This document shows positions 7,929 to 15,083 of a stretch of 15,133 nucleotides of DNA, in pieces. The notes under the pieces were generated by a model. The model made no database searches. It was not told where the DNA came from and saw only the letters and a program-made list of their open reading frames with translations. Within the stretch, counting starts at the first letter, position 1. Every line of letters starts with the position of its first letter. The stretch is from NCBI GenBank assembly GCA_900543615.1, contig UQSC01000043.1, positions 1-15,133 on the forward strand. Reading direction: 5' to 3'. The stretch comes from an uncultured Collinsella sp. GTDB taxonomy: Bacteria > Actinomycetota > Coriobacteriia > Coriobacteriales > Coriobacteriaceae. The position numbers and the translations under genes were made by a program.

Positions 7929-8471
7929 TTACTCGTGAACGATCTCGACATGGACGATCTCGTCGCCGGCACGCAGCTGCGAAATCACATCGAGACCCTC
8001 GACCGTGGTACCAAAGACGGTGTAACCGGAATCGAGGTTATGCTGGGCACCCAGGCAGAAGTAGAACTGCGAACCCGCGGAATCGGGGTCCATGGAGCGT
8101 GCCATGGCAAGGGCACCATCGACATGACTGTTGCGCGGATTGGTGGCAAACTCGCCCTTAATGCAGTAGCCGGGGCCACCGGTACCGGGCATGCCGTCGG
8201 GGCCCTCAAGACCGGCAGCGACGTCGGCGCCGGACATATCGCGGGTATTGGGGTCGCCGCCCTGAATGACAAAGCCGGGCACATAGCGATGGAACTTAAG
8301 GCCATCATAGAAGCCCATCGTGGAAAGCTCGCAGAAGTTCGCGACATGAATGGGAGCGCCCTCGCCGTCAAACTTGACCTTGATGGTACCCTTCGACGTC
8401 TCGATAACGGCGCACTCGTCGCCGGCAAGCTGATACTCGGGCGTGTAGAGCTCTTTCTTAAAACCAAACAT
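7929..8471 (-). CDS. Cyclophilin-type peptidyl-prolyl cis-trans isomerase
   Basis: Cyclophilins catalyse cis-trans isomerisation of X-Pro bonds and help protein folding. The protein has 180 residues with no signal peptide or lipobox, so it should be cytoplasmic. The active-site stretch FHRYVPGFVIQGGDP (60-74) carries Arg62, Phe67 and Gln70, which match the catalytic Arg, Phe and Gln of human cyclophilin A. LAMAR (121-125), GSQFYF (133-138) and YTVFG (150-154) complete the core. The tryptophan that gives cyclosporin sensitivity in human CypA is not seen before YTVFG, as in most bacterial forms. ATG at 8471 has AGGAAGGA about five bases upstream, and a good promoter lies at 8511-8540. It is the first gene of a two-gene unit with the TPR membrane protein. 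Confidence 0.95.
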   Translation of the reverse strand: MFGFKKELYTPEYQLAGDECAVIETSKGTIKVKFDGEGAPIHVANFCELSTMGFYDGLKFHRYVPGFVIQGGDPNTRDMSGADVAAGLEGPDGMPGTGGPGYCIKGEFATNPRNSHVDGALAMARSMDPDSAGSQFYFCLGAQHNLDSGYTVFGTTVEGLDVISQLRAGDEIVHVEIVHE

Positions 8472-8510
8472 GTGGTTCCTTCCTCGTGCGTTTAAAGCAT
8501 ATTTGTACGA

Positions 8511-8540
8511 ATTGTAGCAATAAGCATGCGCTTACATCAA
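8511..8540 (-). promoter_or_regulatory. Promoter of the cyclophilin-TPR unit
   Basis: On the minus strand TTGATG (-35, at 8540-8535, four of six consensus bases) and TACAAT (-10, at 8516-8511, five of six) are separated by 18 bases. The predicted start near 8504 gives a leader of about 33 bases carrying the AGGAAGGA ribosome site. Confidence 0.7.
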
Positions 8541-8578
8541 TTGCGCACGTAGGTTATGCCGACTATGGCGAACTAATT

Positions 8579-9721
8579 TTAGGAACGCTGCTGCGGCTTC
8601 CAGGAGCCCACGTTGGCGTCGTACTGATTAAGCGCGCTGTTGCCACTCTGCGCGATGGGCGCCAGGATCTCGCTTTGGTGGGAACTCATCGACTCGCCAT
8701 CGGGAATGGCCAGCGAGATGTCCCAACTCTGGCAGATCACGTCGACGCGCTCATACATCCACTCGGCAAGCTGCTTTAAGTGGGCGATGTCGTCCGCATA
8801 GACCGTATCGTCTTGGTACTTAAGGTTGTTGAGCTCATCTTGCGTCTTTTTGATCTGGTCGCGCAGGGCGTAAGCACTCTGTGACAGCTCCTGACGGGTG
8901 GACAGCGGCGTTCGGAGATAGCCGTTGTTAAAGGAATCGATGACCTCGCCGATCTGGTCCTCGTCACCGTAGGACACGATGGTCTGATACAGACCGTCGA
9001 GCCTGGTATAGAGCTGGTCATCGGTGAGCACGGTTTCTTCCTGGACCACCTCGGCAGAATCGTCTTGCTTGGTATCGTCCTCAGTCGCCTCGCCCTTTTG
9101 GCGCGTAGGGAAGGTCGTCTGCGCGGCCTGACCAAACTGGTCATAGAAGCCAGGCATGACACCCATGGGATCGGCCGTCACGAACCAATAGGCACCGCCG
9201 CAAACGACGGCAAGGACCGCGATGACGATGAGCGGCTTGGGAATATGACGCTTGTGCTTGTGATAGGCGTCCTCGTCGGGATGCACCTTGCGCTTGGGTT
9301 TTTGAGCATCGTCATGCAAGGAAACCGGCGTGGGAATATCGACCTTGGGGATACCGAAATCCTTATCGAAAGCCGGCAGCACGCAGGTCTCGTTAGGATC
9401 GGCGGCGTCCGAAAGCACCGCAGCGGCAGAGGCCGGCGCATGAGGCACCTCGGTATCGATCTGCTCTTGCGTTAGGCGCGGAAAGCCTGCCGTGCGGCCC
9501 GCTGCCAGGTCGGATGCGGCCGCGTCCTCGGAGAGGATACCCGGAGCGGGGCGTCCGCATTTGGGGCACGTACGATCATGCGGAGAAAGACGGGCACCGC
9601 AGCCCTCACAGAACACGAACTCGGTGTGCTCGGGACCATCGCCCGGACCCACATAGGCGTTGCAGTAGGGGCAGAACGAGGCGCCGTCATCGATAGTCTT
9701 AAGGCAATGCGGGCAGATCAC
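8579..9721 (-). CDS. Double zinc-ribbon membrane protein, unknown function
   Basis: The preferred start is GTG at 9721, because GAGG lies five bases upstream and the protein then begins MICPHC, typical for zinc-ribbon proteins. A TTG at 9751 would add ten residues but has no ribosome site. The protein has 380 residues. Two four-cysteine zinc sites are visible: Cys3, 6, 17, 20 (CPHC and CPYC) and Cys38, 41, 52, 55 (CEGC and CPKC). An acidic/Ala-rich linker, a basic patch (HKHKRHIPK, about 154-162), one membrane helix (about 163-180) and an exported domain of about 200 residues follow. That domain has an acidic spacer (about 210-230) and a helical part with coiled-coil-like heptads (about 283-330). 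A role in sensing or scaffolding across the membrane is possible, but the function is not known. Confidence 0.85.
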   Translation of the reverse strand: MICPHCLKTIDDGASFCPYCNAYVGPGDGPEHTEFVFCEGCGARLSPHDRTCPKCGRPAPGILSEDAAASDLAAGRTAGFPRLTQEQIDTEVPHAPASAAAVLSDAADPNETCVLPAFDKDFGIPKVDIPTPVSLHDDAQKPKRKVHPDEDAYHKHKRHIPKPLIVIAVLAVVCGGAYWFVTADPMGVMPGFYDQFGQAAQTTFPTRQKGEATEDDTKQDDSAEVVQEETVLTDDQLYTRLDGLYQTIVSYGDEDQIGEVIDSFNNGYLRTPLSTRQELSQSAYALRDQIKKTQDELNNLKYQDDTVYADDIAHLKQLAEWMYERVDVICQSWDISLAIPDGESMSSHQSEILAPIAQSGNSALNQYDANVGSWKPQQRS

Positions 9722-9761
9722 GGCATCCTCTTTCCGAAGTAATTCAAACAATTGAGGTTAG

Positions 9762-9770
9762 AGCATAACA
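9762..9770 (-). promoter_or_regulatory. Possible extended -10 promoter of the zinc-ribbon gene
   Basis: The minus strand reads TGT then TATGCT at 9770-9762, a TGn-type extended -10 with four of six core matches. No clear -35 box lies at the right distance. Transcription would start near 9755, about 34 bases before the GTG start at 9721, and this start point also disfavours the TTG at 9751. The gap from 9722 to 9835 shows no terminator for the upstream ATPase gene. Confidence 0.3.
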
Positions 9771-9835
9771 TCGACACGGCCCCACAAGCGCAAGGCACCA
9801 ATTCAACATCGCAGGACATCCCCGAAAGCCGCGGA

Positions 9836-12556
9836 CTACTTCTTTTTCTTGGTCATCGAGACTTTGATGCCCTGGGCCGATTTGGTCACGCGGGAGCGCT
9901 TGGCACCGGCACTCTTCTTTTTCTTGGGCTGGGTCTGGGCCACGCCCTCGAGTGCGTGTGCCTCGGCCTCGCGAGCAGTACGGCTCTCACGGCGCTGCGC
10001 CATATCGGCGGCAACGCGCTTGGCAAAACGCTCGGCGGTCGATCCCGTCGAGCTCACCTTGCCGCCGCCGCGGCCCAGGCGAACGCGCACGCCACGGCCA
10101 AAGCCGGTAGCCGCATGACGGCGACGGGGCTTAAGCGAGTCCATCATCGTGGCAAGCTTAAAGAACACCGCGCAGGTAAAGACGACGATAACCGCCAAGA
10201 TAACCATCTGACCCATCGACAGGTTAGCGATGGACAGCAGCTCCGGGAACCCGATAACGCCCGTCAAAATACCGGCGACGACAAACACGAAAAGCACCAC
10301 GCGCAAGGGCGTGAGCGGCTGCGAGATGCGCCAGATCAGGCTGACACTCGCCGCGCACGACGTGAGCAGGCACATGGTCGAAAGCGTAAGCTGGCTAAAG
10401 CCAAATACGCGCGCCACAAAGATATCGAGCGCCGCGGCCAAAATGACCGCAATCGACGCCGGCAGCGCACGCTTAAGCACGTTGGTTAAGAACGACCCCT
10501 TCACGCGGGCATTGTTGGGCTCCAGGCCCAGCACAAAGCCCGGCGCGCCGATGCAGAAGAAGTTGATGAGCGTCATCTGAATGGGCTCGAAGGGATACGG
10601 CGGCAACGCGATGCACAGCGCCGCCAGGCCCATCGAGAAAAGTGTCTTGGTCAGAAAGAGCGCGGCAGAGCGCTGCAGGTTATTGATAGAACGACGGCCC
10701 TCGGCCACCACAGCGGGCATCGAGGCAAAGTCGTTATCGACAAGCACGATCTCGGCCACATTGCGCGCGGCATCGGAGCCGGCGGCCATCGCCACGGAGC
10801 AGTCGGCCTCCTTGAGCGCCAGCACGTCGTTGACGCCGTCGCCCGTCATGGCCACGGTGTGCCCGCGGCGCTTGAGCGCCTGTACGAGCTCGCGCTTCTG
10901 CTGCGGCGTCACACGCCCAAAGACGTGGTAACGGTCCACTGCCGCATCAATCTTGGACGGTGTATCGAGCGTCGTGGCGTCGACGTAGGCATCGGCCCCC
11001 GGCACGCCCACCACGCGCGCGATCGACGACACCGTACGCGGGTCGTCGCCGCTGATCACGTTGAGGGTCACGCCCTGCTCGTTAAAGTAGCCAATGGTCT
11101 CGGCCGCCGAGGTACGAATCTCGTCGCGGATGGTCACAAAGCCCACGGGTTCGGCCTCGCCCACCATATCGCCGTCGGGCGTAAAGCCGTCCACGCGCGC
11201 CACCACAAGCACGCGGCAAGTATCGGCGAGCTCGGCGACACGGTTCTCGACCTGCGAAAACACACGCTCCGAAAGCACAAACTGCGCGGCGCCCATCACA
11301 TAGGAGCCCTGCGCAAACGACGCGCCGCTCCACTTTTTGGACGACGAGAACGGAATGACCGACAGCGGCTCGGACACCTCGACCGGACGATCGGCGTAGT
11401 AGTTAAGCAGCGCCTGGCAGGTCTCGTTGGCATCTGCCGAGGTCGCACGCGCCACGTTGGCAAGCGCAAAGTCGAGCACCGTGGTCTCGACGGGAACAGC
11501 AGCCTCGTCCGAGTCAGCGCCAAAGCCAACACCCTCAACAGGCAGCGGGTAGGTGCCCTCGACCTCCATACGGCCCGAGGTAATGGTGCCCGTCTTGTCC
11601 AGGCACAAAACGTCGACGCGCGCGAGCGTCTCGATGCAGTAGAGCTGCTGTGCCAGCACCTTGCGACGCGCCAGGCGCACCGTGGCAATCGCGAGCACCG
11701 ACGAGGTCAGCAGCACCAGGCCCTGAGGAATCATACCCAGCAGGGCACCCACCGTGGACAGCAGCGCCGAAGAAGGCACACGACCGGCCAGCAGCTCGGA
11801 GAAGCACCAGGAAAGCGCGCTATCGCCCGGGGTTCCCGCGGCATCCCACAGCTCGCTCACACTCGAGGAAAAGAGCGCCAGACCAAGCGGAATCATGATA
11901 ATGCTCGCGAACCGCACGATGGCGTTGAGCGCGTTCATAATCTCGGAATTGACCTTTTTGACGTACTTGGCCTCGTTGTTGATCTTTGCCACGTAGTTAT
12001 CGGCGCCGACATGGATCACGCGGGCGCGCAGCAGGCCCGAGTCGATAAAGCTGCCGCTCATGAGCTCGGAGCCTGGCTGTTTCTTAATGAGGTCGCTCTC
12101 GCCCGTCAGCAGGCTCTCGTTGACGAGCGCCTCGCCCGACACCACCACGGCGTCGGCGGGAATCTGGTCACCGCGCCCCAGGCGAATGATATCGTCGAGC
12201 ACGATCTGGTCCAGGTCGAGCTCCACCTCGGCGCCGTCGCGCACCGCGATGGCCTTCTTAGAGGTGAGCAGCGTAAGCTTGTCGACCATCCGCTTGGAAC
12301 GCATGGACTGAATCACGCCGATCGCCGTGTTCAAGAACACCACGAACAGGAACGTCAGGTTTTTAAACGAACCGGTCAGCAACACCAAAATCGCCAAGAC
12401 CACGTTGATTAAGTTGAACAGCGTGCAGAGGTTCTCGATGATGAGCTCTTTGACCGACTTGGTCTTGAGCTCCATGTTGCGGTTGATATTACCGGCGGCG
12501 ATGCGCTCCTCGACCTCGGCGGTCGAGAGTCCGCACTCGATATCCGTTGCTGCCAT
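9836..12556 (-). CDS. CtpE-like P-type cation-transporting ATPase
   Basis: A P-type ATPase of about 906 residues, counted from ATG at 12556. In order: actuator domain with LLTGES (149-154), membrane helix 4 with MIPQGL, phosphorylation site LCLDKTGTIT (Asp320), nucleotide domain with KKWSGASF (407-414), hinge MTGDGVND (570-577), then about six C-terminal membrane helices. There is no N-terminal heavy-metal-binding domain and no CPC motif, so it is not a copper or zinc pump. The MIPQGLVLLTS and ARVDVLCLDKTGT segments resemble the CtpE group, which takes up calcium in mycobacteria; substrate here is inferred. The last ~98 residues are a basic tail ending KKKK. The open frame continues upstream into the tRNA gene, so starts above 12568 are rejected. 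ATG 12556 has a weak GGGA; ATG 12568 has no ribosome site. Confidence 0.9.
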   Translation of the reverse strand: MAATDIECGLSTAEVEERIAAGNINRNMELKTKSVKELIIENLCTLFNLINVVLAILVLLTGSFKNLTFLFVVFLNTAIGVIQSMRSKRMVDKLTLLTSKKAIAVRDGAEVELDLDQIVLDDIIRLGRGDQIPADAVVVSGEALVNESLLTGESDLIKKQPGSELMSGSFIDSGLLRARVIHVGADNYVAKINNEAKYVKKVNSEIMNALNAIVRFASIIMIPLGLALFSSSVSELWDAAGTPGDSALSWCFSELLAGRVPSSALLSTVGALLGMIPQGLVLLTSSVLAIATVRLARRKVLAQQLYCIETLARVDVLCLDKTGTITSGRMEVEGTYPLPVEGVGFGADSDEAAVPVETTVLDFALANVARATSADANETCQALLNYYADRPVEVSEPLSVIPFSSSKKWSGASFAQGSYVMGAAQFVLSERVFSQVENRVAELADTCRVLVVARVDGFTPDGDMVGEAEPVGFVTIRDEIRTSAAETIGYFNEQGVTLNVISGDDPRTVSSIARVVGVPGADAYVDATTLDTPSKIDAAVDRYHVFGRVTPQQKRELVQALKRRGHTVAMTGDGVNDVLALKEADCSVAMAAGSDAARNVAEIVLVDNDFASMPAVVAEGRRSINNLQRSAALFLTKTLFSMGLAALCIALPPYPFEPIQMTLINFFCIGAPGFVLGLEPNNARVKGSFLTNVLKRALPASIAVILAAALDIFVARVFGFSQLTLSTMCLLTSCAASVSLIWRISQPLTPLRVVLFVFVVAGILTGVIGFPELLSIANLSMGQMVILAVIVVFTCAVFFKLATMMDSLKPRRRHAATGFGRGVRVRLGRGGGKVSSTGSTAERFAKRVAADMAQRRESRTAREAEAHALEGVAQTQPKKKKSAGAKRSRVTKSAQGIKVSMTKKKK

Positions 12557-12583
12557 ACCACGTCCCATCACGTCGCGTCGGTA

Positions 12584-12620
12584 TAAGAAAACCGCCCGGA
12601 CCATGCGAGGTTCGGACGGT
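12584..12620 (-). terminator. Intrinsic terminator of tRNA-Arg
   Basis: Minus-strand arms at 12620-12609 and 12602-12591 (ACCGTCCGAACC and GGTCCGGGCGGT) form a 12-position stem with one G-U pair and one A-C mismatch around a six-base loop. It is followed directly by TTTTCTTAT. It lies 11 bases past the tRNA CCA end and 28 bases before the ATPase start, so it ends the tRNA transcript and may also limit ATPase expression. Confidence 0.85.
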
Positions 12621-12631
12621 CTTACGTTCGA

Positions 12632-12708
12632 TGGTGCCCCATGTTGGATTCGAACCAACGGCCTTCTGCTCCGGAGGCAGACGCTCTAATCCCCTGAGCT
12701 AATAGGGC
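12632..12708 (-). tRNA. tRNA-Arg, anticodon CCG
   Basis: A complete cloverleaf of 77 bases including an encoded CCA end. Read 5' to 3' on the minus strand: acceptor GCCCTAT (12708-12702) pairs with ATGGGGC (12642-12636) with one G-U pair; D stem GCTC/GAGC; anticodon stem TCTGC/GCAGA around loop CTCCGGA, giving anticodon CCG for the arginine codon CGG; five-base variable loop AGGCC; T stem GTTGG/CCAAC around TTCGAAT; discriminator A, then CCA. A strong promoter at 12720-12749 and a terminator at 12584-12620 flank it, so it appears to be a single-gene unit. Confidence 0.97.
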
Positions 12709-12719
12709 GAACGGTAGGC

Positions 12720-12749
12720 ATTATACCCAAGTGCGCCACGGGCTAACAA
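12720..12749 (-). promoter_or_regulatory. Promoter of tRNA-Arg
   Basis: On the minus strand a perfect TATAAT (-10, at 12725-12720) lies 18 bases after TTGTTA (-35, at 12749-12744, four of six matches). An AT-rich run upstream (12750-12767) could act as an UP element. The start would fall near 12713, a few bases before the mature tRNA 5' end at 12708. Confidence 0.8.
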
Positions 12750-12828
12750 AATAATAGAAAAAGCTTTGCAATTACGTGGGAGACGCGTCGCGACGGCGCG
12801 CTTTAGGCGGCAAAAGCAAGTCAGATAG

Positions 12829-12834
12829 TATAAA
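12829..12834 (+). promoter_or_regulatory. Possible -10 box of the aromatic operon
   Basis: TATAAA (five of six matches) lies at 12829-12834 on the plus strand. The sequence 16 to 18 bases upstream (GGCGGC region) does not resemble a -35 box, so an activator or another promoter may be involved. A start near 12841 would give a leader of about 70 bases that contains the hairpin at 12852-12877. The rest of the gap between tRNA-Arg and this point shows only short GC-rich palindromes near 12782-12800. Confidence 0.35.
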
Positions 12835-12851
12835 CTCTCATGCACATATAT

Positions 12852-12877
12852 AACGGCTCGCGATGCGGGCCGTTTTT
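12852..12877 (+). terminator. Intrinsic terminator in the aroF leader, likely attenuator
   Basis: The arms ACGGCTCGC (12853-12861) and GCGGGCCGT (12865-12873) pair over nine positions with one G-U pair around a GAT loop. The run TTTTT (12873-12877) follows, and A12852/T12874 could extend the stem. It reads as a terminator only on the plus strand. No plus-strand gene lies upstream, and aroF starts 33 bases downstream, so it probably acts on the aroF leader transcript. Confidence 0.65.
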
Positions 12878-12910
12878 GCAAGGGCTATCCATCGAGGTGA
12901 GAGGCACACC

Positions 12911-13936
12911 ATGATTGCGATTTTAAAGCAGAGCGCCAGCGACGAGGCCGTCAGCCACATCGTCAGCTGGATCGAGAAAAAGGGACTCAAGACCGACGTC
13001 TCGCGCGGCGAGAACGAGACCATCATCGGCCTGGTGGGCGACACGACCAAGATCGACCCGTTCCTGCTCGAGTCCATGGACGTCGTCGAGCGCGTGCAGC
13101 GCGTCTCCGAGCCGTTCAAGCGAGCCAACCGCAAGTTCCACCCCGAGGACTCCGTCATCGACTGCGGCCACGGCGTCAAGATCGGCGGCGACCAGTTCCA
13201 GGTCATCGCCGGTCCCTGCTCCGTCGAGGGCGAGAACCTCATCCGCATCGCCCGCCGCGTGAAGGCCGCCGGCGCCACGATGCTGCGCGGCGGTGCCTAC
13301 AAGCCCCGCACCTCCCCGTACGCCTACCAGGGCATGGGTCCCGCGGGCCTGGACCTGCTGTGCGAGGCATCCGCCGAGCTCGACATGCCGATCGTCACCG
13401 AGATCATGGACCCGCGCGACGTGCAGGTCTTCCTCGACAAGAAGATCGACGTCATGCAGATCGGCGCTCGCAACGCCCAGAACTTCCCCCTGCTCAAGGA
13501 GGTCGGCAAGACGCAGACCCCGATCCTGCTCAAGCGCGGCATGTCCGGCACCGTCGACGAGCTGCTTATGGCAGCCGAGTACATCATGAGCGAGGGCAAC
13601 GACAACGTCATCCTGTGCGAGCGCGGCATCCGCACCTTCGAGACCCGCACTCGCAACACCTTCGACCTCAACGCCGTGCCGGTGCTGCACCACCTGTCGC
13701 ACCTGCCCGTCGTCGCCGACCCCAGCCACGCCACCGGTTACACCCGCTACGTTGAGCCCATGGCGCTCGCCGCGACTGCCTGCGGCGCCAACGGTCTGGA
13801 GATCGAGGTCCACGACGACCCGAGCCACGCTTGGTCCGACGGTGCTCAGGCCCTCACCCCCGACCAGTTCGACGACACCATGCGCCGCATCCGCGCCATC
13901 CGCGAGGTCGTCTGCCAAGAGACCGTTCAGGAGTAG
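12911..13936 (+). CDS. aroF: 3-deoxy-7-phosphoheptulonate (DAHP) synthase with N-terminal regulatory domain
   Basis: This enzyme condenses phosphoenolpyruvate and erythrose 4-phosphate, the first step of aromatic amino acid synthesis. The protein has 341 residues. Residues 1 to about 75 (MIAILKQSAS onward) match the ferredoxin-like domain of the Thermotoga-type enzyme, where tyrosine binding inhibits activity. The barrel follows, with metal-binding and catalytic residues in GPCSVEG (Cys103), LRGGAYKPRTSP (125-136), QIGARNAQN (183-191), LLKRG (206-210), DPSH (His273), EIEVH (Glu299) and SDG (Asp310). ATG at 12911 has AGAGG about six bases upstream; an upstream in-frame ATG at 12863 lies in the leader hairpin and is rejected. 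Codons end in C or G more strictly than in neighbouring genes, which suggests high expression. Feedback control by tyrosine is inferred from the family. Confidence 0.96.
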   Translation: MIAILKQSASDEAVSHIVSWIEKKGLKTDVSRGENETIIGLVGDTTKIDPFLLESMDVVERVQRVSEPFKRANRKFHPEDSVIDCGHGVKIGGDQFQVIAGPCSVEGENLIRIARRVKAAGATMLRGGAYKPRTSPYAYQGMGPAGLDLLCEASAELDMPIVTEIMDPRDVQVFLDKKIDVMQIGARNAQNFPLLKEVGKTQTPILLKRGMSGTVDELLMAAEYIMSEGNDNVILCERGIRTFETRTRNTFDLNAVPVLHHLSHLPVVADPSHATGYTRYVEPMALAATACGANGLEIEVHDDPSHAWSDGAQALTPDQFDDTMRRIRAIREVVCQETVQE

Positions 13937-13939
13937 CCC

Positions 13940-14854
13940 ATGGGTACGGTGAGAAACGCACGCGTTAACCAGGGTGGACCCAAGTGCGCCGGCATCGTGG
14001 GCCTGGGCCTCATCGGCGGCAGCTTTGCCCGCGGCTATGCGCAGGCGGGCGTCCGCGTGCTGGCCTGGGACCCCGATGACGACGTCATGACGGCCGCCAG
14101 CATGGGCACCGTTGCCGGCGAGCTCAACGACGAGACGCTCGGCGAATGTGACATCATCGTCCTGGCATGCTACCCCGAGGCCTGCATCGAGTGGCTCGAG
14201 GCGCACGCCCAGGCGCTCGCCGACGCCACCGACACCGAGGCCATCATGGGCCCCGTGGTGATCGACACCGTGGGCGTCAAGAGCATCGTGTGCGAGCGCG
14301 CCTTTGAGCTTGCCCACAAGCACGGTTTTTACTTTGTGGGCGCGCATCCCATGGCAGGCACGCAGTTCTCGGGCTACGCGCATTCCCGCGCCGACCTGTT
14401 CCAGGACGCACCGCTCGTGCTTGTACCGCCCGCAGTGGACGACGCGCTAAAACTGGAGCTTTTGGGCCAGGTGCGCGAGATGGTACGTCCCTTGGGCTTT
14501 GGCAAGTTCAGCGTAACGAGTGCCGCCGAGCACGACCGCGTCATCGCCTTTACGAGCCAGCTCGCGCACGTCGTCTCCAACGCCTATGTTAAGAGCCCGA
14601 CCGCTCAGGTCCATCACGGCTTTTCGGCCGGCAGCTACCGCGACCTCACCCGCGTGGCGCACCTCAATCCGCAGATGTGGTCCGAGCTCATGATCGACGA
14701 CGCCGATGCGCTCGCCTTCGAGATCGACCATCTGATCGAATCGCTCGGCGCCTACAGCCGCGCCCTTAAGGACCGCGACCAGCGCTATCTGGAGAATCTC
14801 CTTGCCGAGGGCGACCGCATCAAGCGCGCGCTCGACGACGAGGCCTCCCACTAG
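13940..14854 (+). CDS. tyrA: Prephenate dehydrogenase (tyrosine branch)
   Basis: Prephenate dehydrogenase converts prephenate to 4-hydroxyphenylpyruvate with reduction of NAD, the committed step to tyrosine. The protein has 304 residues. The Rossmann motif GLGLIGGS (21-28) is followed by Asp44 in LAWDPD, an acidic residue that favours NAD over NADP. GAHPMAGTQFSGY (134-146) holds the conserved catalytic-site histidine (His136), SQLAHVVSNAY (206-216) holds His210, and GSYRDLTRVA (231-240) carries the substrate-binding arginines. There is no fused chorismate mutase and no C-terminal ACT domain, so feedback control probably rests on the DAHP synthase. CAGGAG lies about six bases before the ATG and overlaps the end of aroF; the gap is 3 bases. 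An arogenate-specific enzyme cannot be excluded from sequence alone. Confidence 0.95.
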   Translation: MGTVRNARVNQGGPKCAGIVGLGLIGGSFARGYAQAGVRVLAWDPDDDVMTAASMGTVAGELNDETLGECDIIVLACYPEACIEWLEAHAQALADATDTEAIMGPVVIDTVGVKSIVCERAFELAHKHGFYFVGAHPMAGTQFSGYAHSRADLFQDAPLVLVPPAVDDALKLELLGQVREMVRPLGFGKFSVTSAAEHDRVIAFTSQLAHVVSNAYVKSPTAQVHHGFSAGSYRDLTRVAHLNPQMWSELMIDDADALAFEIDHLIESLGAYSRALKDRDQRYLENLLAEGDRIKRALDDEASH

Positions 14855-14890
14855 ACCACCCATCACGCCAGGTCGAAAGGACCGAAGCTT

Positions 14891-15083
14891 ATGGCGATTA
14901 CCATCGATATCGACACCGCACGCCCCTACCAGGTGCATGTTGGCACGTTTTTGCTGGAGCAGTCGGGACCGCTCGTGCGCGCCACTGCCGGCGGCGCCAA
15001 GGCCGTCATCGTGACGGACACCAACGTGGGTCCGCTCTACCAGATGCCCGTTAAGCAGAGCCTAGAGGCCGCAGGCTACGAGG
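14891..15083 (+). CDS. aroB: 3-dehydroquinate synthase, N-terminal part only
   Basis: This enzyme turns DAHP into 3-dehydroquinate, the second shikimate step. Only 64 codons of genuine sequence are present. The visible part (MAITIDIDTARPYQVHVGTF, then KAVIVTDTNVGPLY at about 41-54) fits the N-terminal domain of the family, where the VIVTDTNV strand leads into the NAD site. ATG at 14891 has AAGGA about nine bases upstream and lies 36 bases after tyrA, so it belongs to the same operon. From 15084 the frame stays open but encodes adapter sequence (SYTHLRAHET), which must not be taken as protein. Identity is supported by both sequence and operon context, although the fragment is short. Confidence 0.88.

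Noticed and set aside
6577..7938. 453-codon open frame on the plus strand opposite the TPR gene
   Set aside because: The minus-strand frame has TPR periodicity, a membrane helix and a ribosome site; this frame has none and is Gly/Arg-rich antisense.
9722..9751. TTG start at 9751 for the zinc-ribbon protein
   Set aside because: There is no ribosome site before it and it would begin almost at the predicted transcript start; GTG at 9721 has GAGG at five bases and gives MICPHC.
10859..12412. 517-codon open frame on the plus strand opposite the ATPase
   Set aside because: The product is Arg/His/Gln-rich and without domain character; the opposite strand carries all P-type ATPase motifs.
12557..12658. 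N-terminal extension of the ATPase starting at 12658
   Set aside because: The extension runs through the terminator and into the 3' end of tRNA-Arg, and has no ribosome site; the start is placed at 12556.
12782..12800. GC-rich palindromes (GACGCGTC, TCGCGA) upstream of aroF as an operator
   Set aside because: Such short palindromes are common in GC-rich DNA and there is no second copy or known regulator match.
12750..12828. Possible T-box or other riboswitch upstream of aroF
   Set aside because: I found no T-box bulge sequence or specifier-loop arrangement, and the space between the likely start and the terminator is too short.
12923..14383. 486-codon open frame on the minus strand across aroF and tyrA
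   Set aside because: It lies opposite two well-identified enzymes, has a repetitive Val/Gly/Asp/His-rich composition typical of antisense translation of GC-biased codons, and shows no ribosome site.
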